Source: Harmonia axyridis (Eukaryota > Arthropoda > Insecta > Coleoptera > Coccinellidae). Taken from it: DNA of 64,000 nt. The notes beneath the pieces were generated by a model, which made no database searches, was not told the origin of the DNA, and saw nothing but the letters and a program-made list of their open reading frames with translations. A program made the translations under genes and the position numbers. Each line of letters opens with the position of its first letter. Position 1 is the stretch's first letter. This document shows, piece after piece, positions 45,650-57,779 of the stretch. The stretch lies in the NCBI RefSeq assembly GCF_914767665.1, contig NC_059501.1, positions 36,246,501 through 36,310,500 on the forward strand. Reading direction: 5' to 3'.

Positions 45650-48160
45650 TATATGATTTGCAGTTGTATGATGACATTTTGAAGGATATTTTGGGATTGT
45701 TCATATGGTCGCTAGTAGAAATTTAAAGACTCAATGCAATTGATGGTTGTTTGAATATTTTTCTATCCAACAAAACCGTTATTATGATAAATTTAAACTA
45801 GCTTACTAGCTAATTATCTGAGACTATTTTCGGAAAAACAAACCACATACCTTTAGCAAAATATGTGAGCCCTGTTCCTTAAGACATGCAGAAATAAAAT
45901 TATATGATGAATAAATAAAATAAATAAATAACGTCTTTATTCAGATCTACTATTTTGGATAAGGATGACACATTACTATATCTATCCTAAACAATGAAAG
46001 CTAAATTAGGTTTTCGAAGCGGCCACATCATTTTAAATTGTCGATTTATCGATTCCACTAGCTCGCGTTCCGTATGATTCCTCCTCATCCTTAGGGAGGC
46101 TCAGTCGCTTAGTATGCATTCGCAGAATATACACTAATAATGTGTCAAACGCAAGACCAACGCGCTCGATGTATGACCGGTGAAATATCTGCTATCTAGA
46201 TCCTGTGAGACAAAGGACGAAGCACATATTGAACTGACGTGGTTTAGAAGCAAATGCAGGTTCGACTTGACGCGTCAGGACTTGTTGTCTGTCATACATT
46301 TGTAATACGTCACTTGACAGTGCCATTATCCTCATTGTCCAAGAGCTATTCTGTGGTCATTCAAAGAATACCGAATACTCAGTGCCAGATTATTGTCGAT
46401 GAACACATCAATAACCTCTATGGTTATCTGCGTGTGTGTTCAGGTTGTTGAACAGGCCGTTCGCCTGAAGTGTATATTGTGTTATTTTTAAATTCTGATT
46501 TTTTTCTGGAAAATGGGTTTGTCGCTTGATTTTTTAATATGGGGATGTTCAATTCAGAAGCTTATAGGTATGGGATTGCTGTATTAGAGATTCGAGGTTT
46601 CAAATGAATCCATCAGTGTCATGATTGAAAAATCTATTTTTACATGATTTTCATATATTATGCTTCAATGTGTAGGTGAAGTTAGATGATAATACGATAA
46701 AACTGGAAGTAAAATGACATAATATGCGACGAAAGCTTTCAACATTCAATTGCAAATTGTGGTTATGAAATCAAATTTATCAGTTTCATCAAGAATAACA
46801 CATGAGGACTTTATTATTCGAGTATTCAAGGAAAAAATCAAAATTGGCATTGACATAAAGAGCTTTTGGGTACTTTAGGACTGTATACTAATTTAATTTC
46901 ATGGAAAACAAATATGAATTATTTTCAGAAAATCTCAATGAAAATATCTATTTAATCCGAAATAGACAAATTGGAATACAAAATATCATTCTTAAATGAT
47001 TTGATGCCGTTATGTAGATAATGGCATATAGTGTGTTCCTAAATTGAAGGTATAAACGGAATTAGGAGATTCCCCGTATATTTTCAAGAAAAAAAATTCC
47101 CATGAACATGGGCCCTAAAAAGCTTTACTTTCTAGATACCCGGTGTTGAAATTTGAGTTTTTCTCATAGCAGTCCTAAAAACTGTACTATTCAGCTGAAG
47201 TTTGGCATATATATTCCAATTTAGAGTGATATGCCAATTTTGATTGGAAATCTACACGGTGATAATTCTTCTGTAAGAGTGACCGGTTTTTTCCTCCAGA
47301 ACTTTTTTTGGCGGACTACTTGTAGTTCAGTAAAAGTACTCAACTTTTTGGTCTCTTGTTATTTTGTCATATTAGGTGCTACCGACTTCGCGGAGAAAAT
47401 TTCAAATCATTTTCTCAAAATACTCAGGAAAATCCAAATCGACATAAAAATCCAGTCAGTAAGACGTGATTAATAAATTAATGATCGGTTTTGTGGCTGA
47501 TTTTCCGGATCTGTAGGAAATATTCATAAAGGTACTATAAACTTGCGTTATAATCAACTCAAAAGTAGGACAACAATAAACACCCAGTATCTAGAAAACA
47601 AAGCGTTTGTTGGCTCATGTCTATTCGAGGAATCTCTCATTTCAGTTTGTACCTTCAATTCAGGAACACAATGTTTTTATATCGAAAGGGGAAAAATCTA
47701 TTCAATATTTCAATATTATGCTCTTTCGTTCTCTCAATTGACCCAAAAAAGCTGAAAGTAATATTGTGATGAAAATATCAAGTTCTTCTACGTTTTCATT
47801 GCATTTTCACGCAACAAGTTGTGTTTAGATTACTGTACCAAAGATATTCAACAAAAACTCAACATGCGCTATTTCTTGAAACAAGACAAATTTGAAAGAG
47901 CAACCAAATGCACCTGACTCCACATCAGTGACTTTCTCATTATTTACAAAATGAGATAGCATCATGAATGTTACGAAAATTCTTTGAAGAAAATGTTTCA
48001 TTTCAAATTCAAACTTAAAAATGAGGGAGAATATTGATATGCGGTTTCCAGTTTCTTTAATCTCTGGAAAAAAAATCGAAAATAGGATACCCATTTTCTT
48101 GTAAATACACTAAATTCGGTGATTCTATCATTCGACTTCTGAACTACACTGGAATTGACT
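45650..48160. other. Intergenic DNA with family C repeat
   Basis: An A-rich AATAAATAA tract at 45908-45935 adjoins a block of more balanced composition (about 46010-46450) that might be debris of a retroelement. I find no domain in it. Family C copy 3 lies at 47290-47740. Confidence 0.4.
47290..47740. repeat. Dispersed repeat family C, copy 3
   Basis: Shares CTCAACTTTTTGGTCTCTTG-like, CAGGAAAATCCAAAT-like and AGAAAACAAAGCGTTTG blocks with copy 1 at 5690-6000, in the same order. Confidence 0.55.
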
Positions 48161-48162
48161 GA

Positions 48163-48290
48163 ACAGGGTGTCCCAAATTCGATGCTCACTGGAAACATCT
48201 CGAGAACTATAAATTATCATATAAATTAATTACTGTTTTGGGGATATAGATTATAAAGTAAAGTTGGTGTATCTTAATGGGAAACCCTGT
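48163..48290. repeat. Short TIR element with ACAGGGTGTCCC end
   Basis: ACAGGGTGTCCCAAATTCGA at the left and GGGAAACCCTGTAT at the right suggest a very short non-autonomous element or two solo ends. The arms are alike only at the tips. Confidence 0.4.
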
Positions 48291-48299
48291 ATTTTTCAA

Positions 48300-49345
48300 C
48301 GCAGTTTTTGTGCCGCGAATTTGTAGGGAAGCATCCCGTTATCGGTTTTTCAAAAATATCATCTGTTTCAAAGATATTGAGTTTTTCGACTTCAATGTTC
48401 CACCCCAAAATCCTAAAAATGATAGACTTTTCAACTGAAAATACATTTGAAACCGAATGATTACCATATGGTGTGGGAACTCTTTGCCACGTTGTATAAA
48501 ACTCATTAAATCACACATGACATAAATAACCATCAGTGGGTCACGCAATCAATTGAGGATAAAAATCCGGTGTGGCGCTGCACGCTGCACTCGTCTAAAC
48601 CAATTGAACATTGTTTTAAAGAGTATAATCGAGTGTAATCTGCAAAAAACGGGAGCACAATGGGGCACGAACAATCAAATATCACAATTTAGAATAATAT
48701 AACGGCCTATAACAAAAAAAACGGTTTGCGTGAAGCTACTGGCATTATTCGGGTGGACTTAATCAGGAGGCTGGCGAGATGGTTGGTAAATGGTGCTCTC
48801 GCTCCAGAATGATTTAGACAAAGAATAAAAGCAGTGGGAGGCAGGCACACATGCTGTGACAATGCGCCGCGCCATTATATTATTATTCCTCAATGGGGAT
48901 CACTATATCAGGCTATTGCTACTGAAAAGGTACTCTCGACTTTCAAAGATTTTCAAACATAAAGAAACTCGATTCGAATGAAAGGGACTGGAGTTCAGAG
49001 GAAACTTACAAATAATTGCGTTTTAACGTTCTTTTCCGGCCGACTAATGTGATATCCTGCATTTTATTTCGTTTGGCATCTCGCTTGGTTTCCGTGTTAT
49101 AAGTTTCACCCCCATTATATATCTTTTTTTTATCGATTTAAAGTATAATCCTAAACAAACCGAATAGGGGGGATAGGACAGATAATTTTACATAATTTTA
49201 TCGTATAATTGAAGAAGAAAACGATACTGTGAATTTAAAAAATTCTATACATAAATAATCCTTCACGAAATTCACGAAAATGTTAAGTCAATAGCTTTTA
49301 ACTCGTTCATTTATGCGCAAATAGTACACATGGAGACCACATAGA
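48300..49345. other. Intergenic DNA with a GC-richer segment
   Basis: Bases 48560-48900 are less AT-rich and more complex than the surroundings (for example GGTGTGGCGCTGCACGCTGC near 48571). There is no open frame, tRNA or repeat structure I can name. It could be a conserved non-coding region. Confidence 0.35.
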
Positions 49346-49424
49346 TATTAGGCCAATTGAAAAGTCCCCGGTCTGATGCACATATGGCGATGCTAGTATT
49401 AAATCCATATGATTTTTAGTTAGT

Positions 49425-49916
49425 ACTATTAAGATGTCTAAAACTATGGTGTGTGCACTCCTCAAATTTTGAATGCAATGACATTCGACCAAATTGAAAA
49501 TATTAGTTTTAGTTCGTGGCGGCGCCGCAATGTCATACTTGTCATTTCCGTTGATTTTGATTGGATACATCAATTAAAACCCGATACTGACCAATCAAAA
49601 GCGATGTGTAATCGAGTATGATCGTGCAAAGTCGTGAAACAAAACACGAAACGTTTACTGGAATGAATTCAAATATTTGAAATAGAGAGAGAGTTTATTG
49701 GTATTTCAATTACAAGAATTGCTTCCATAGATCATAACTATAATGACAGATATACATATATAGGTACATAATGGCACAAAACTCATAAATAATAAATAAC
49801 AAGAATCTTAATTTGTTGATAGCGCTACCTACAGTTGACATAACGAGGCTTAACTAATATTCTCAAAATTGGCAAAACAAAAGCTAATCAGTTCATACAC
49901 CTGGTTTTTAGACATC
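49425..49916. mobile_element. Insertion 1 in mariner copy 1
   Basis: A 492-base insert flanked by the direct repeat TTAGTTAGT (49416-49424 and 49917-49925). The ends contain AAGATGTCTAAAA and its near reverse, TTTTTAGACATC. A GAGAGAGAGTTTATTGG segment inside may be the reversed 3' end of another element. An eight- or nine-base target duplication would fit a hAT-like or P-like element; the family is not recognised. Confidence 0.6.
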
Positions 49917-50032
49917 TTAGTTAGTTCCAACCTTCAAACAATACGTGTCAAAATTTGACAGCAGTCCGACTATTAGTTTGTGAGATATTGTGTTGTGCTG
50001 TGAGTGTAGCTACTTTTGTTATTTGGAAAAAG

Positions 50033-51307
50033 ATGAAAAAAAAAATTTCGTGTAGGTACTGATAAATATTTCTTTTTGAAGGAAAAAATACTGCTGAAGC
50101 AAAATCTTGGCTTGATGAATAGTTTCCGGGGTCTGCAGCAGGAAAACCAACCTGTCACCGACGAAAATATCAAAAAAGTTCACAATAGTAATTTACGTAA
50201 CAAGTCCGGAAAATAGGGTTTTTTTTGGACGAATAAACAACATTCCAGGACGAGCGTAAGCGAGTCCTGGAAGTCTGTGAGTCCAAAAAAACCATTTTCG
50301 GGCGTGTTGCGTACAATATTTTTTCGGCAACCATGTAAAATAACACTATCGCTGCGCTTTCCATATTTTATTACGATTGCGATCAAAGAACATGCAAATT
50401 TTTGACAACTAATTTCATATGAACTGTCAGCCGTTATCTCGGTTGTTATGGATTCTATGATTCTTTTCCGGCCTAGTCCGGGAAGTACGTACTTTCCGGA
50501 CTAGGCCGGGAAATGCTACTTTCTCAGAGAAAAAGCGTCCGGGAAGTGAGCACTTCCCGGACGGTTGCCGAAAAAATAATTTTGAATGACCGTAAAGTGA
50601 AGTTGATCGGGATAGCAGACATTGTGAAGATATCATCTGAACGTTTACATCATATCATCTACGAACATTCGCAAAATGGGTGCCGCGCGAGCTTACAATC
50701 GATCAAAAGTAACAACGAATTAATGATTCTGAGCAGTGTTCGAAGCTGTTTAAGTGCAATAAGCCTGAATTTTTGCGTCGATATGTGACAATGGATGAAA
50801 CACGGCACACGATGAACCGAATCCAAAGCGATGAAATCACAACACTCAGATGGCAAGGTTATGGGCATCAGTATTCTGGGATGCGCAAGGTATATAATAT
50901 TCATTTATTATCTCCAAAAGGGCCAGACTATCAACAGCGTTATTGGATCGTTTAAAGGATGAAATTGTTAAAAAACGGCCCTATTTGAAGAAAAAAAAGG
51001 TGCTGTTTCATCAAGACAATGCGCCGTGTCCCGAATCAATGAAAACAATTGCAGAATTGAATGAATTGGGCTTCGAATTGCTTTTGCATCCACCGTATTC
51101 GCCAGATCTGGCCCCCGGCGACTTTTCCTGTTCTCAGACCTCAAAAAAATGCTCCCTGGAAAGAAATTTAAGGCCAACGAAGAAGTAATCGCCGAAACTG
51201 AGGCCTATTTTGAAGCGAAAGACGAATCGTACAACAAAAATGGTATTGAAAAGTTGGAAGATCGCTATAATTGCTGCATCGCCCTTGAAGGCAACTATGT
51301 TGAATAA
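50033..51307 (+). pseudogene. Mariner transposase relic (copy 1)
   Basis: Starts MKKKISCR-like at 50033 and ends with the common C terminus EGNYVE at 51307. Recognisable parts are ILNDRKVKLIGIADIVKISS (50578 on), the first catalytic motif truncated as MDETRH, HQDNAPC (second Asp region, about 51010) and HPPYSPDLAPGDF (third, about 51090). The DWYAKFKRGEMS segment seen in copy 2 is deleted, as is much between MDET and the HQDNAP motif. Non-functional. Confidence 0.85.
50195..50576. mobile_element. Insertion 2 in mariner copy 1, three hairpins
   Basis: A 382-base insert bounded by the direct repeat TAATTT. It contains three strong hairpins. The first (50218-50293) has GGTTTTTTTTGGAC and TTCCAGGAC arms around GAGCGTAAGCGA. 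The second (50465-50512) pairs CCGGCCTAGTCCGG with CCGGACTAGGCCGG around AAGTACGTACTT. The third (50537-50562) is GTCCGGGAAGTG with its exact reverse. Nothing is encoded. Confidence 0.7.
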
Positions 51308-51369
51308 TAAAATCGAATTTTGCCAAAAAAAATGTGTTTTACTATGGTAGACCATTACTTCATTTTTCA

Positions 51370-52990
51370 TCAATTTTTTCTACGTTGATTTAAATTTTGG
51401 ATATATGAAGAAAAGACCAGTAAGTTTCTAATATATTTTTGCCTGAAACTTTCGAATTGCACAATTTATGTATGACAAAATTATTTCAACAACTTGCCAT
51501 AGTCCTTCCCTATTTTCTTATTTTCTAAATAAGTTTCAGTTAAAATGTAAGCACTAAGTATTTTTATTTCAGCAGATTTTAAATTGAAAGGGAAAAGAAT
51601 CAAAGAAAAAAAGTAATGAATCAAATATTTTGTATTCAAATTAAACTCAAAATTTCATTAGAGAATATATTCATATAAATAATGTCTGAAATGATCTCCA
51701 CCATCCTTATACAAGCACGTGCCCTCTTTCTTATTTCTTCAGTTGTTACTTTCCGCCTGGAAATTACCCTCAATCGTCACACTGCTTCGTCTAACGATAT
51801 TAAATCTGAATTTCTCGCTGGCCACGATAATAATCCAAAATTATAATCAAATTTTGTCTACGTAGAAAAAATGGACGAAAAATAAGGTAAAGTGAGATAT
51901 CTTTCAAAAATCACAAAACTCAAATATCTCGTAAACTGTTGATGTTTGGTTATCACTAAATATGTCGCAAACGACAACAAATGAGTCATACTAACACGTC
52001 CTCCAAGGTTCACGTCTAATTTGATAACACCCTCTATATTATTCCAGAATTATTGACAAAAATGAGGAGAGTACTGAGAGTCTCTATAAAAAAATTCATC
52101 TGAAAGACACACCATCTTTTTTGACGAGGAATCACTACCTAAATTTTTTGCAACTATTTTTATTCACTCTGTATATAGATTTTGATCACAAACAAAGTTT
52201 GATTGCAGAATTCGAGATTTCTAATGGCATTATTTTAGACCTTTCATATAAATTCTGGTTTCGTCTATCTGTCGACTGCATTTTTGTGTGATCACTCAAA
52301 ATACTTCCAGCATCTTAAACTTCTACAATCACCTCAACTATGAGAATAATTCTAACTTGATTGATACTTCATTTAGATTCAAAAATGCAAGAATATCAAC
52401 TGTCTATGAAAAAGGAAATAGAAAAAAAAAATTACAAATAAACATGTCGTTCATTGCTTACAATAAATTTAAAGTTGTTAGTCAATTTTCTCACGTGATT
52501 TAAAAACTTTCATCCCTTCATTTCAAATCCGAACCGCACCCTGTCAAAATCAATCGAAAATTTAAATCCTTTGCACGCGCCACTGATGAACAGAACGGAT
52601 TTTGAAGGTTGCATTTGGCACTTCACACTTCTGACAATTCTATTTACCACATCAAACCAGTTAGATAAAGGCTTAGTGTCATCAGCGACGATTTCAACGT
52701 TCAATCGTTTAAAATTCGAATGAGTATAAAGTGAATTAACATATAAGAATAATGGTATGGTGTGTGCTCTTTCAATTCATATTTTCATTATACCTTAAAT
52801 TCGGTGCAAAAGTTTTATGTATTTATTGTCAATTAGAGACTCTCTGAAAATTTACTTTGGAAAAATCAACATTTATCTTATACGAATAGGTAGAGGTATG
52901 TACCTATAATTTCGAATTGTTGCCAGAAGTCAAATATTATTGAGACTACCGGAAGTAAGCTAAGTTTTAAGTGTTGAGGCTCAATTTGAG
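51370..52990. other. Intergenic DNA, nothing recognised
   Basis: AT-rich. ACACCCTCTATATT (52026) and CACTCTGTATATAG (52166) look like worn TIR tips. No gene. Confidence 0.4.
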
Positions 52991-52994
52991 ATTA

Positions 52995-53706
52995 CAGTAT
53001 AACTTCAGTAGTCCGGGCAGATATCGTTCCGGTACCTGCCCGGATTATTGAGGCATCCGGATTACTGGAGTGATTTTAATTTATAAAATAAAGCAACTTA
53101 TAAATTATCAAAATAAGGTTTATTAGTCAAGTCACAAAAAAATATTATTTTCTAATAAAATAAAACAAAACTGAACAAAACTCCTAAGTACATGTAACAC
53201 GTTATGTAAATATGTTCATGTAGGTATTTAAAATATTGTATACATACATATTATGTATGTATGCAAAATGAAATATTTTCAACTTTTTTGAAAAATACAT
53301 ATCAATTTTAGTTTGGACCTTCTTGGATGCATCTATATCAATTGCCTTGTCTTTAAGCCTTTTCGAAAGCTACGAATCTTCAAGGGGAAGATTATTCTCC
53401 TCAGTTCACCTGATAGCTAAACTTTTCTGTGAGTGTAAGTGTCTTATGTAATCGTTTGACTGGAGCCATTGCGTCCGGCACCCTCAAAAACAAAGTGCGG
53501 AATGAAAGATGCTGCCGCCGCGCTGTTTCCAACTGGCATGTAACCGTTTTTTACATGTTTAGACAGGAAAATGCTATTGTTTTGATAATGAATATTTTCG
53601 CGCCCGGATTTCAGAGGCAAACATTTCAAAATGCCCGAATCCCAGCAGTGTCCGGAATACTGGAGTTTCCGGACTAGCGACTGTCCGAACTATCGAAGTT
53701 GTACTG
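52995..53706. mobile_element. Non-autonomous pogo/Tigger-like element
   Basis: CAGTATAACTTCAGTAGTCC at the left and the reverse of CTATCGAAGTTGTACTG at the right form terminal repeats, flanked by TA on both sides (52993-52994 and 53707-53708). The CAGTA.AACTTC...TCCG form is typical of pogo-group elements. Subterminal copies of TCCGGA-type sequence occur on both sides. At 712 bases with no transposase, it is a deletion derivative. Confidence 0.75.
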
Positions 53707-53709
53707 TAC

Positions 53710-54220
53710 TTTGTTCTTCTGCTGTATATGGGCAAAATTAAAAATTTTGTTTCCACCAACGCACCAACATAATAAGACATGAACGTGTAAGAATTAATAA
53801 ATATATAAATAAACAGTTGGTGAAATATATACAATATATGTATAATTATGGCAAGCTCATTAAAATAAAAGAAAAGATATGAAATTAATAAATATGTCAA
53901 TATGTAAATAACAAAATATAAACATTATGTACAATATATTCCATATACAAGTTACAAATGTTCAGTCGAAGGAGAAAAGAGGAAGGAGAACATCAAGAGG
54001 CTGATGTTCTTACTTGGTTGACATAGATGAATAGTAATTCATATATCGTCGGCTTACTGACAAAACCAGATAAGTAAGATTTTGTTAGTTTTGTTTAAAT
54101 GAGGTTTGAAAGTTTGTTTTTCTGTTTTTAGCAAAATTAATAATTTCCAAAACAAGACTATATACCTAGTTCACTACTTTTCCGTTGTCCAACTGCAGTT
54201 ATCTGGTTTATGCAGTACCT
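53710..54220. other. Intergenic DNA, nothing recognised
   Basis: AT-rich. It may include the 3' trailer of the LINE remnant that ends at 54225. Confidence 0.4.
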
Positions 54221-54224
54221 TCAT

Positions 54225-54532
54225 TTATCGACTTATTTTGGTTACGAATATGCACTCAACGCAAAAATTATACCTAAAGAATGTACTTATCTTGTTGGCA
54301 GTAAACCGCATTATATTTATTTCTTTGCAGAATTCAAGTGTATTTTTCACTTCATCCTCTAGAGATAGATTATTATCTTCCAGTGTTAATCTGATGTTGA
54401 AGTTTTCTGTAATTATGGAATATGCGGGACATTCACATATAAGGTGAGTTATTGTTATTGTTACCATATCATTACAGTGTTCAGATTGGTTGACTTTCCC
54501 TTTTCAGAAGATAGATAGATGTGTGAGTTGGC
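54225..54532 (-). pseudogene. LINE C-terminal end (zinc-knuckle region)
   Basis: On the - strand THLICECPAYSIITENFN and later EDEVKNTLEFCKEIN match the C terminus of LINEs that carry RNase H (HL..CPA...........L.F.K). The part nearest the hAT insert encodes HSQLTHLSIF, which continues the RLRTGH motif found on the other side of the insert. A frame shift lies near 54470. Confidence 0.65.
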
Positions 54533-54540
54533 TGTGACCC

Positions 54541-55245
54541 ACTGGCGTACCGAGACATAAGCCTTGGGGGGGATAAAGAAAAAATATATTGATTTTTCAT
54601 TTGCAATGTCCTTTGAACTTGGAGACACTTCTTGAGATTGATTTTCAACTGTCGAAATGTGAACTGTTGTATTCAAAGGCAAAAATCTTGAAGATTCGCC
54701 TGCATCAATTTTCCTTCTTTCGAAGAAGTTTTCCAAAAAACTTTGATTTGATTAGTTTCGAGATCATGCAACACACATTAAGAGTTAAACATGGAATAGA
54801 ATAAAGAATATAATAAAAAAATTTCACATCATCCACCTCAAGCTAATCAAGCTTTTGACCCATCTTTGTTTGGAAATGTCAACACAGTAAGTAATGGAAT
54901 CCAAAGTGCCGTCAAAGAGATAATGGTATTATTTATTTGCTTCAAGATCCTGAATAATTTGAGAAATTGCTATCATAGGTGCCGCCGATTCATTTCGAGT
55001 AGTTCGGAGCTTTTACTCCAGAATCTCATTGATTTTTACGCGATTGTTCATTATCAATTTGGCATATAAATAATGAAATTGCAAACGACACATCGAACTC
55101 TTTGATACAACCGCTAGTTTATGAATACGTTGATTCAATTTTTGCACGATTAAATCATTGAGCGTTGTGACTTATAATGTATATTCCTCCTAAGGGGGGG
55201 GGGGTAATATATCCTCTTATCCCCTTCCTTAGGGTACTTTACTGG
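54541..55245. mobile_element. hAT-like element inserted in a LINE
   Basis: A 705-base insert flanked by an eight-base direct repeat, TGTGACCC (54533-54540) and TGTGACCG (55246-55253), the target size of hAT elements. The left end ACTGGCGTACCGAG resembles the CAGTGGCGTA hAT terminus; the right end, reversed, is CCAGTAAAGTACCC. Removing it brings together two halves of a LINE motif. The internal frames show no transposase domain. Confidence 0.75.
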
Positions 55246-55510
55246 TGTGACCGGTACGAAGACGGTGTATTTTGGTCATCTGTTCTCTGGAAAGATTAAT
55301 AGCACAGTAAAAAGACCTGGTTGTATTTGTCTGAATTGGGTAATTTTTGCGCTCCATAAATCTTGCCATTCTTCCATCTTTTTTGAAGTGTAGTTTTTCA
55401 TATCAGACACTTTCAGAAAATTTACATCTTGTGAATCAGAATTTGTGGCTTCACGCGCTTTTGTGTCAGCTTCCTCATTCCATTGTATGCTTACGTTACT
55501 TGGAGCCTAA
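55246..55510 (-). pseudogene. LINE RNase H-region remnant
   Basis: On the - strand VSIQWNEEADTKAREATNSD and DMKNYTSKKMEEWQDLW match the end of the RNase H domain and the linker after it in LINEs (WNE.AD..A.EA, then W...W). Near the insert, in a second frame, TKIHRLRTGH begins the RLR.GH motif that is completed at 54530. This is the same LINE copy as 54225-54532. Confidence 0.7.
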
Positions 55511-55514
55511 ATGA

Positions 55515-56390
55515 ATATCATGTCAAAGTTTTCATTTTCAAACGTTATGAAATTCATGAAAATCTAGAGAAATAAAATTTATATCAACAATCATTATACC
55601 TAATTGAATGGTCAATGGAAAATGTGCCTAGTCACAGTTGTCCTGCTAAATTAATTTTGACAGGCATGAAGTACAATGAAGTTGAAGAAAAAGTCTATAA
55701 AACACTTCCGTTATTGATGGAACCTTGTATATTAAATCATCTGGTTGCATGTTTCGGCATGTTCACCATTATCAAACCAAAGATTGATTTTTAAGGTTCC
55801 ATAGTCATATGGTAAAACATCGATTAAAACAAATAAGTCACAAAGTGAAAAATAAAGATCAAACTATACAACGGTCGAAAAGGCATAATATGAACAGTCA
55901 AATAATATGAGATTATGAAGTACAATAGTTGATAGTTATATCATATCTAGGAAACACTTTTCCTTCTAATTTATCGTTGACATAGCAATAACTTTCCCTC
56001 CGGCAGAGGAAAAGTTTAACTTCTCGATGATTTTGTCATTCAAAATATAACGCTTAAAAAAAATATATATAATAATTGTACTGGAGTACAGGAGGCTCTT
56101 TCTAACACACGTTTTTTCCACTTGTATTAACAAAATCTGTTATAAGTAAACTATTATAATTGTTTTAAATCAGACTCCATCCTTTATGGAAAATTGAATG
56201 TTGATTGCATCATCAGAATCATAGAAAATTCAAGTATAATATCGAACGACAATAGTGGACAGCACTAGGTTAAGTCAGAAGCTTTCGGAATTCAAATACA
56301 AGATATCTATTTCATCATCAACTGGACAAACATATATGACGTATAGTCGTGTAGATAACATACCTGAAGAATTATTTTTGCCTTACGACA
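55515..56390. other. Intergenic DNA, nothing recognised
   Basis: AT-rich, with no feature. Confidence 0.4.
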
Positions 56391-57154
56391 TATACCTCGT
56401 TTTCGAAGAATAAGCGAGATGCAGGGTGTATAACGTCATTACTGAGCAATATCCTATTGAATGTGATCAGGTATGTATAACCTTTGAAGTTACGTTTTCT
56501 GGTAATTTTTTAGTGCTCAAATCAGAAAAGGTGAAGAACAAAAAAAAATTAAAATGTTTTCAAGTTCAATTTCATTTTCTGAATGAACTCAATATTCTTA
56601 GAATTTTAATGAAAAATGTTTTCATAAATCGAACAATTTTTTTACCATATCTTGGTAGTAAGGTATAGCGAAAAAAATTGTTGAAATGTTTCACGATTGT
56701 TATTTTTTTTTCCTATGGAAACAGAAAATACCTCAAGGTCGAGAGTTCAACTCCCAACACAGATTCAATGAAATTACAGTGATTTTTTTTTTTGTGATAA
56801 CTTTATATTACCATCTGGATTATTCCGTTAGGAAAGATATAAGAAAAATACAATCGTGAAATATTTCAAAAACTTCGGGTGATTTTTTTTCGATGTAAAC
56901 ATGAAACTTAGTTAAAAAAAATTTTGTTCGATTCATAAACAATTTTTCCATGGAAATTCTTAGAAAATGAGTTCAGTCAGAAAATGAAATTCAATTTGGA
57001 AACCGCAAAAAAATGACGAACATTCACCTTTCCTGAAAAATTCTCTGATATTATATAACTAGTTCTCGTAAGGTTATGCATAACTGACCACATTCAATAG
57101 AATATTGCTCAGTTATGACTTTGAACACGCGCTTATGCTTCGAAAACGAGGTAT
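56391..57154. repeat. Fold-back element (about 0.76 kb)
   Basis: TACCTCGTTTTCGAAGAATAAGCG at the left (56394 on, first 20 bases clearest) is inverted at 57130-57154. The arms share TGAGCAATAT, AATGTGATCAG-like, GTTCGATT and TGAATGAACTCA-like blocks over about 240 bases. The open frame at 56426-56668 lies in an arm and is not supported as a gene. Confidence 0.7.
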
Positions 57155-57179
57155 TATGCTCTTCAACCATTCAATAGTA

Positions 57180-57385
57180 ATATGTCAGCTTATTCTGTAG
57201 ACAAATGCACCTACCAATCTCTACATCCTATACGAGACTGCTGAAGTTTTTATCTGTACTCTTGTATCATACGTTGGAAGGTATGATGCCCGTTTACATT
57301 TCCTCTGCTAATACTGAGATGTTATCTAGACATGCTTCATTGTTGAATTTTTTGTATTGCTGTATCTCAAAAGAATATGTATGTC
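57180..57385. repeat. Dispersed repeat family D, copy 2
   Basis: Matches 32500-32725 in the same orientation, with small insertions and deletions. Confidence 0.7.
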
Positions 57386-57779
57386 GAAAGGCAAAAGTGA
57401 TTCTCCCGATGTCATCCACACGACTATATATGTCCAGTTTGTCCAGTTTATAATAAAACACTCTGTATATGTGTATAGCCTGTTCTATGGTATCTAAAGG
57501 TGTAATTGGCGTATGAAAGAAGAGTCCTTAAATGAGCTAACAAGTGAACTCACCTCAGATATTTGTTGTTTCCTATTTTTCAAATTCGTCGATGATTTTA
57601 CATATTAGGCCAATTGAAAAGTCCCCGGTCTGATGCACAGGTGGCGGGGCTAGTATTAAATCCATATGATTTTTAGTTAGTACGAACCTTCAAACGATAC
57701 GTGTCAAAATTAACAGCAGTCCGACCATTAGTTTGTGAGATATTGCGTTGTGAGTGTAGCTTCTGTTATTTGAAAAAAG

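Larger units (their letters stand above)
49348..51363 (+). mobile_element. Mariner, irritans type, copy 1 (interrupted)
   Basis: The left terminal repeat TTAGGCCAATTGAAAAGTCC is intact with TA before it. The right end (about 51345-51363) has diverged from the terminal repeat. Compared with copy 2 at 57605 it carries two insertions (49425-49916 and 50195-50576) and lacks internal segments. It is the older copy. Confidence 0.85.

Noticed and set aside
56730..56770. Possible tRNA fragment (GAGTTCAACTCCC)
   Set aside because: Only a short T-arm-like stem; the remainder of a tRNA fold is missing.
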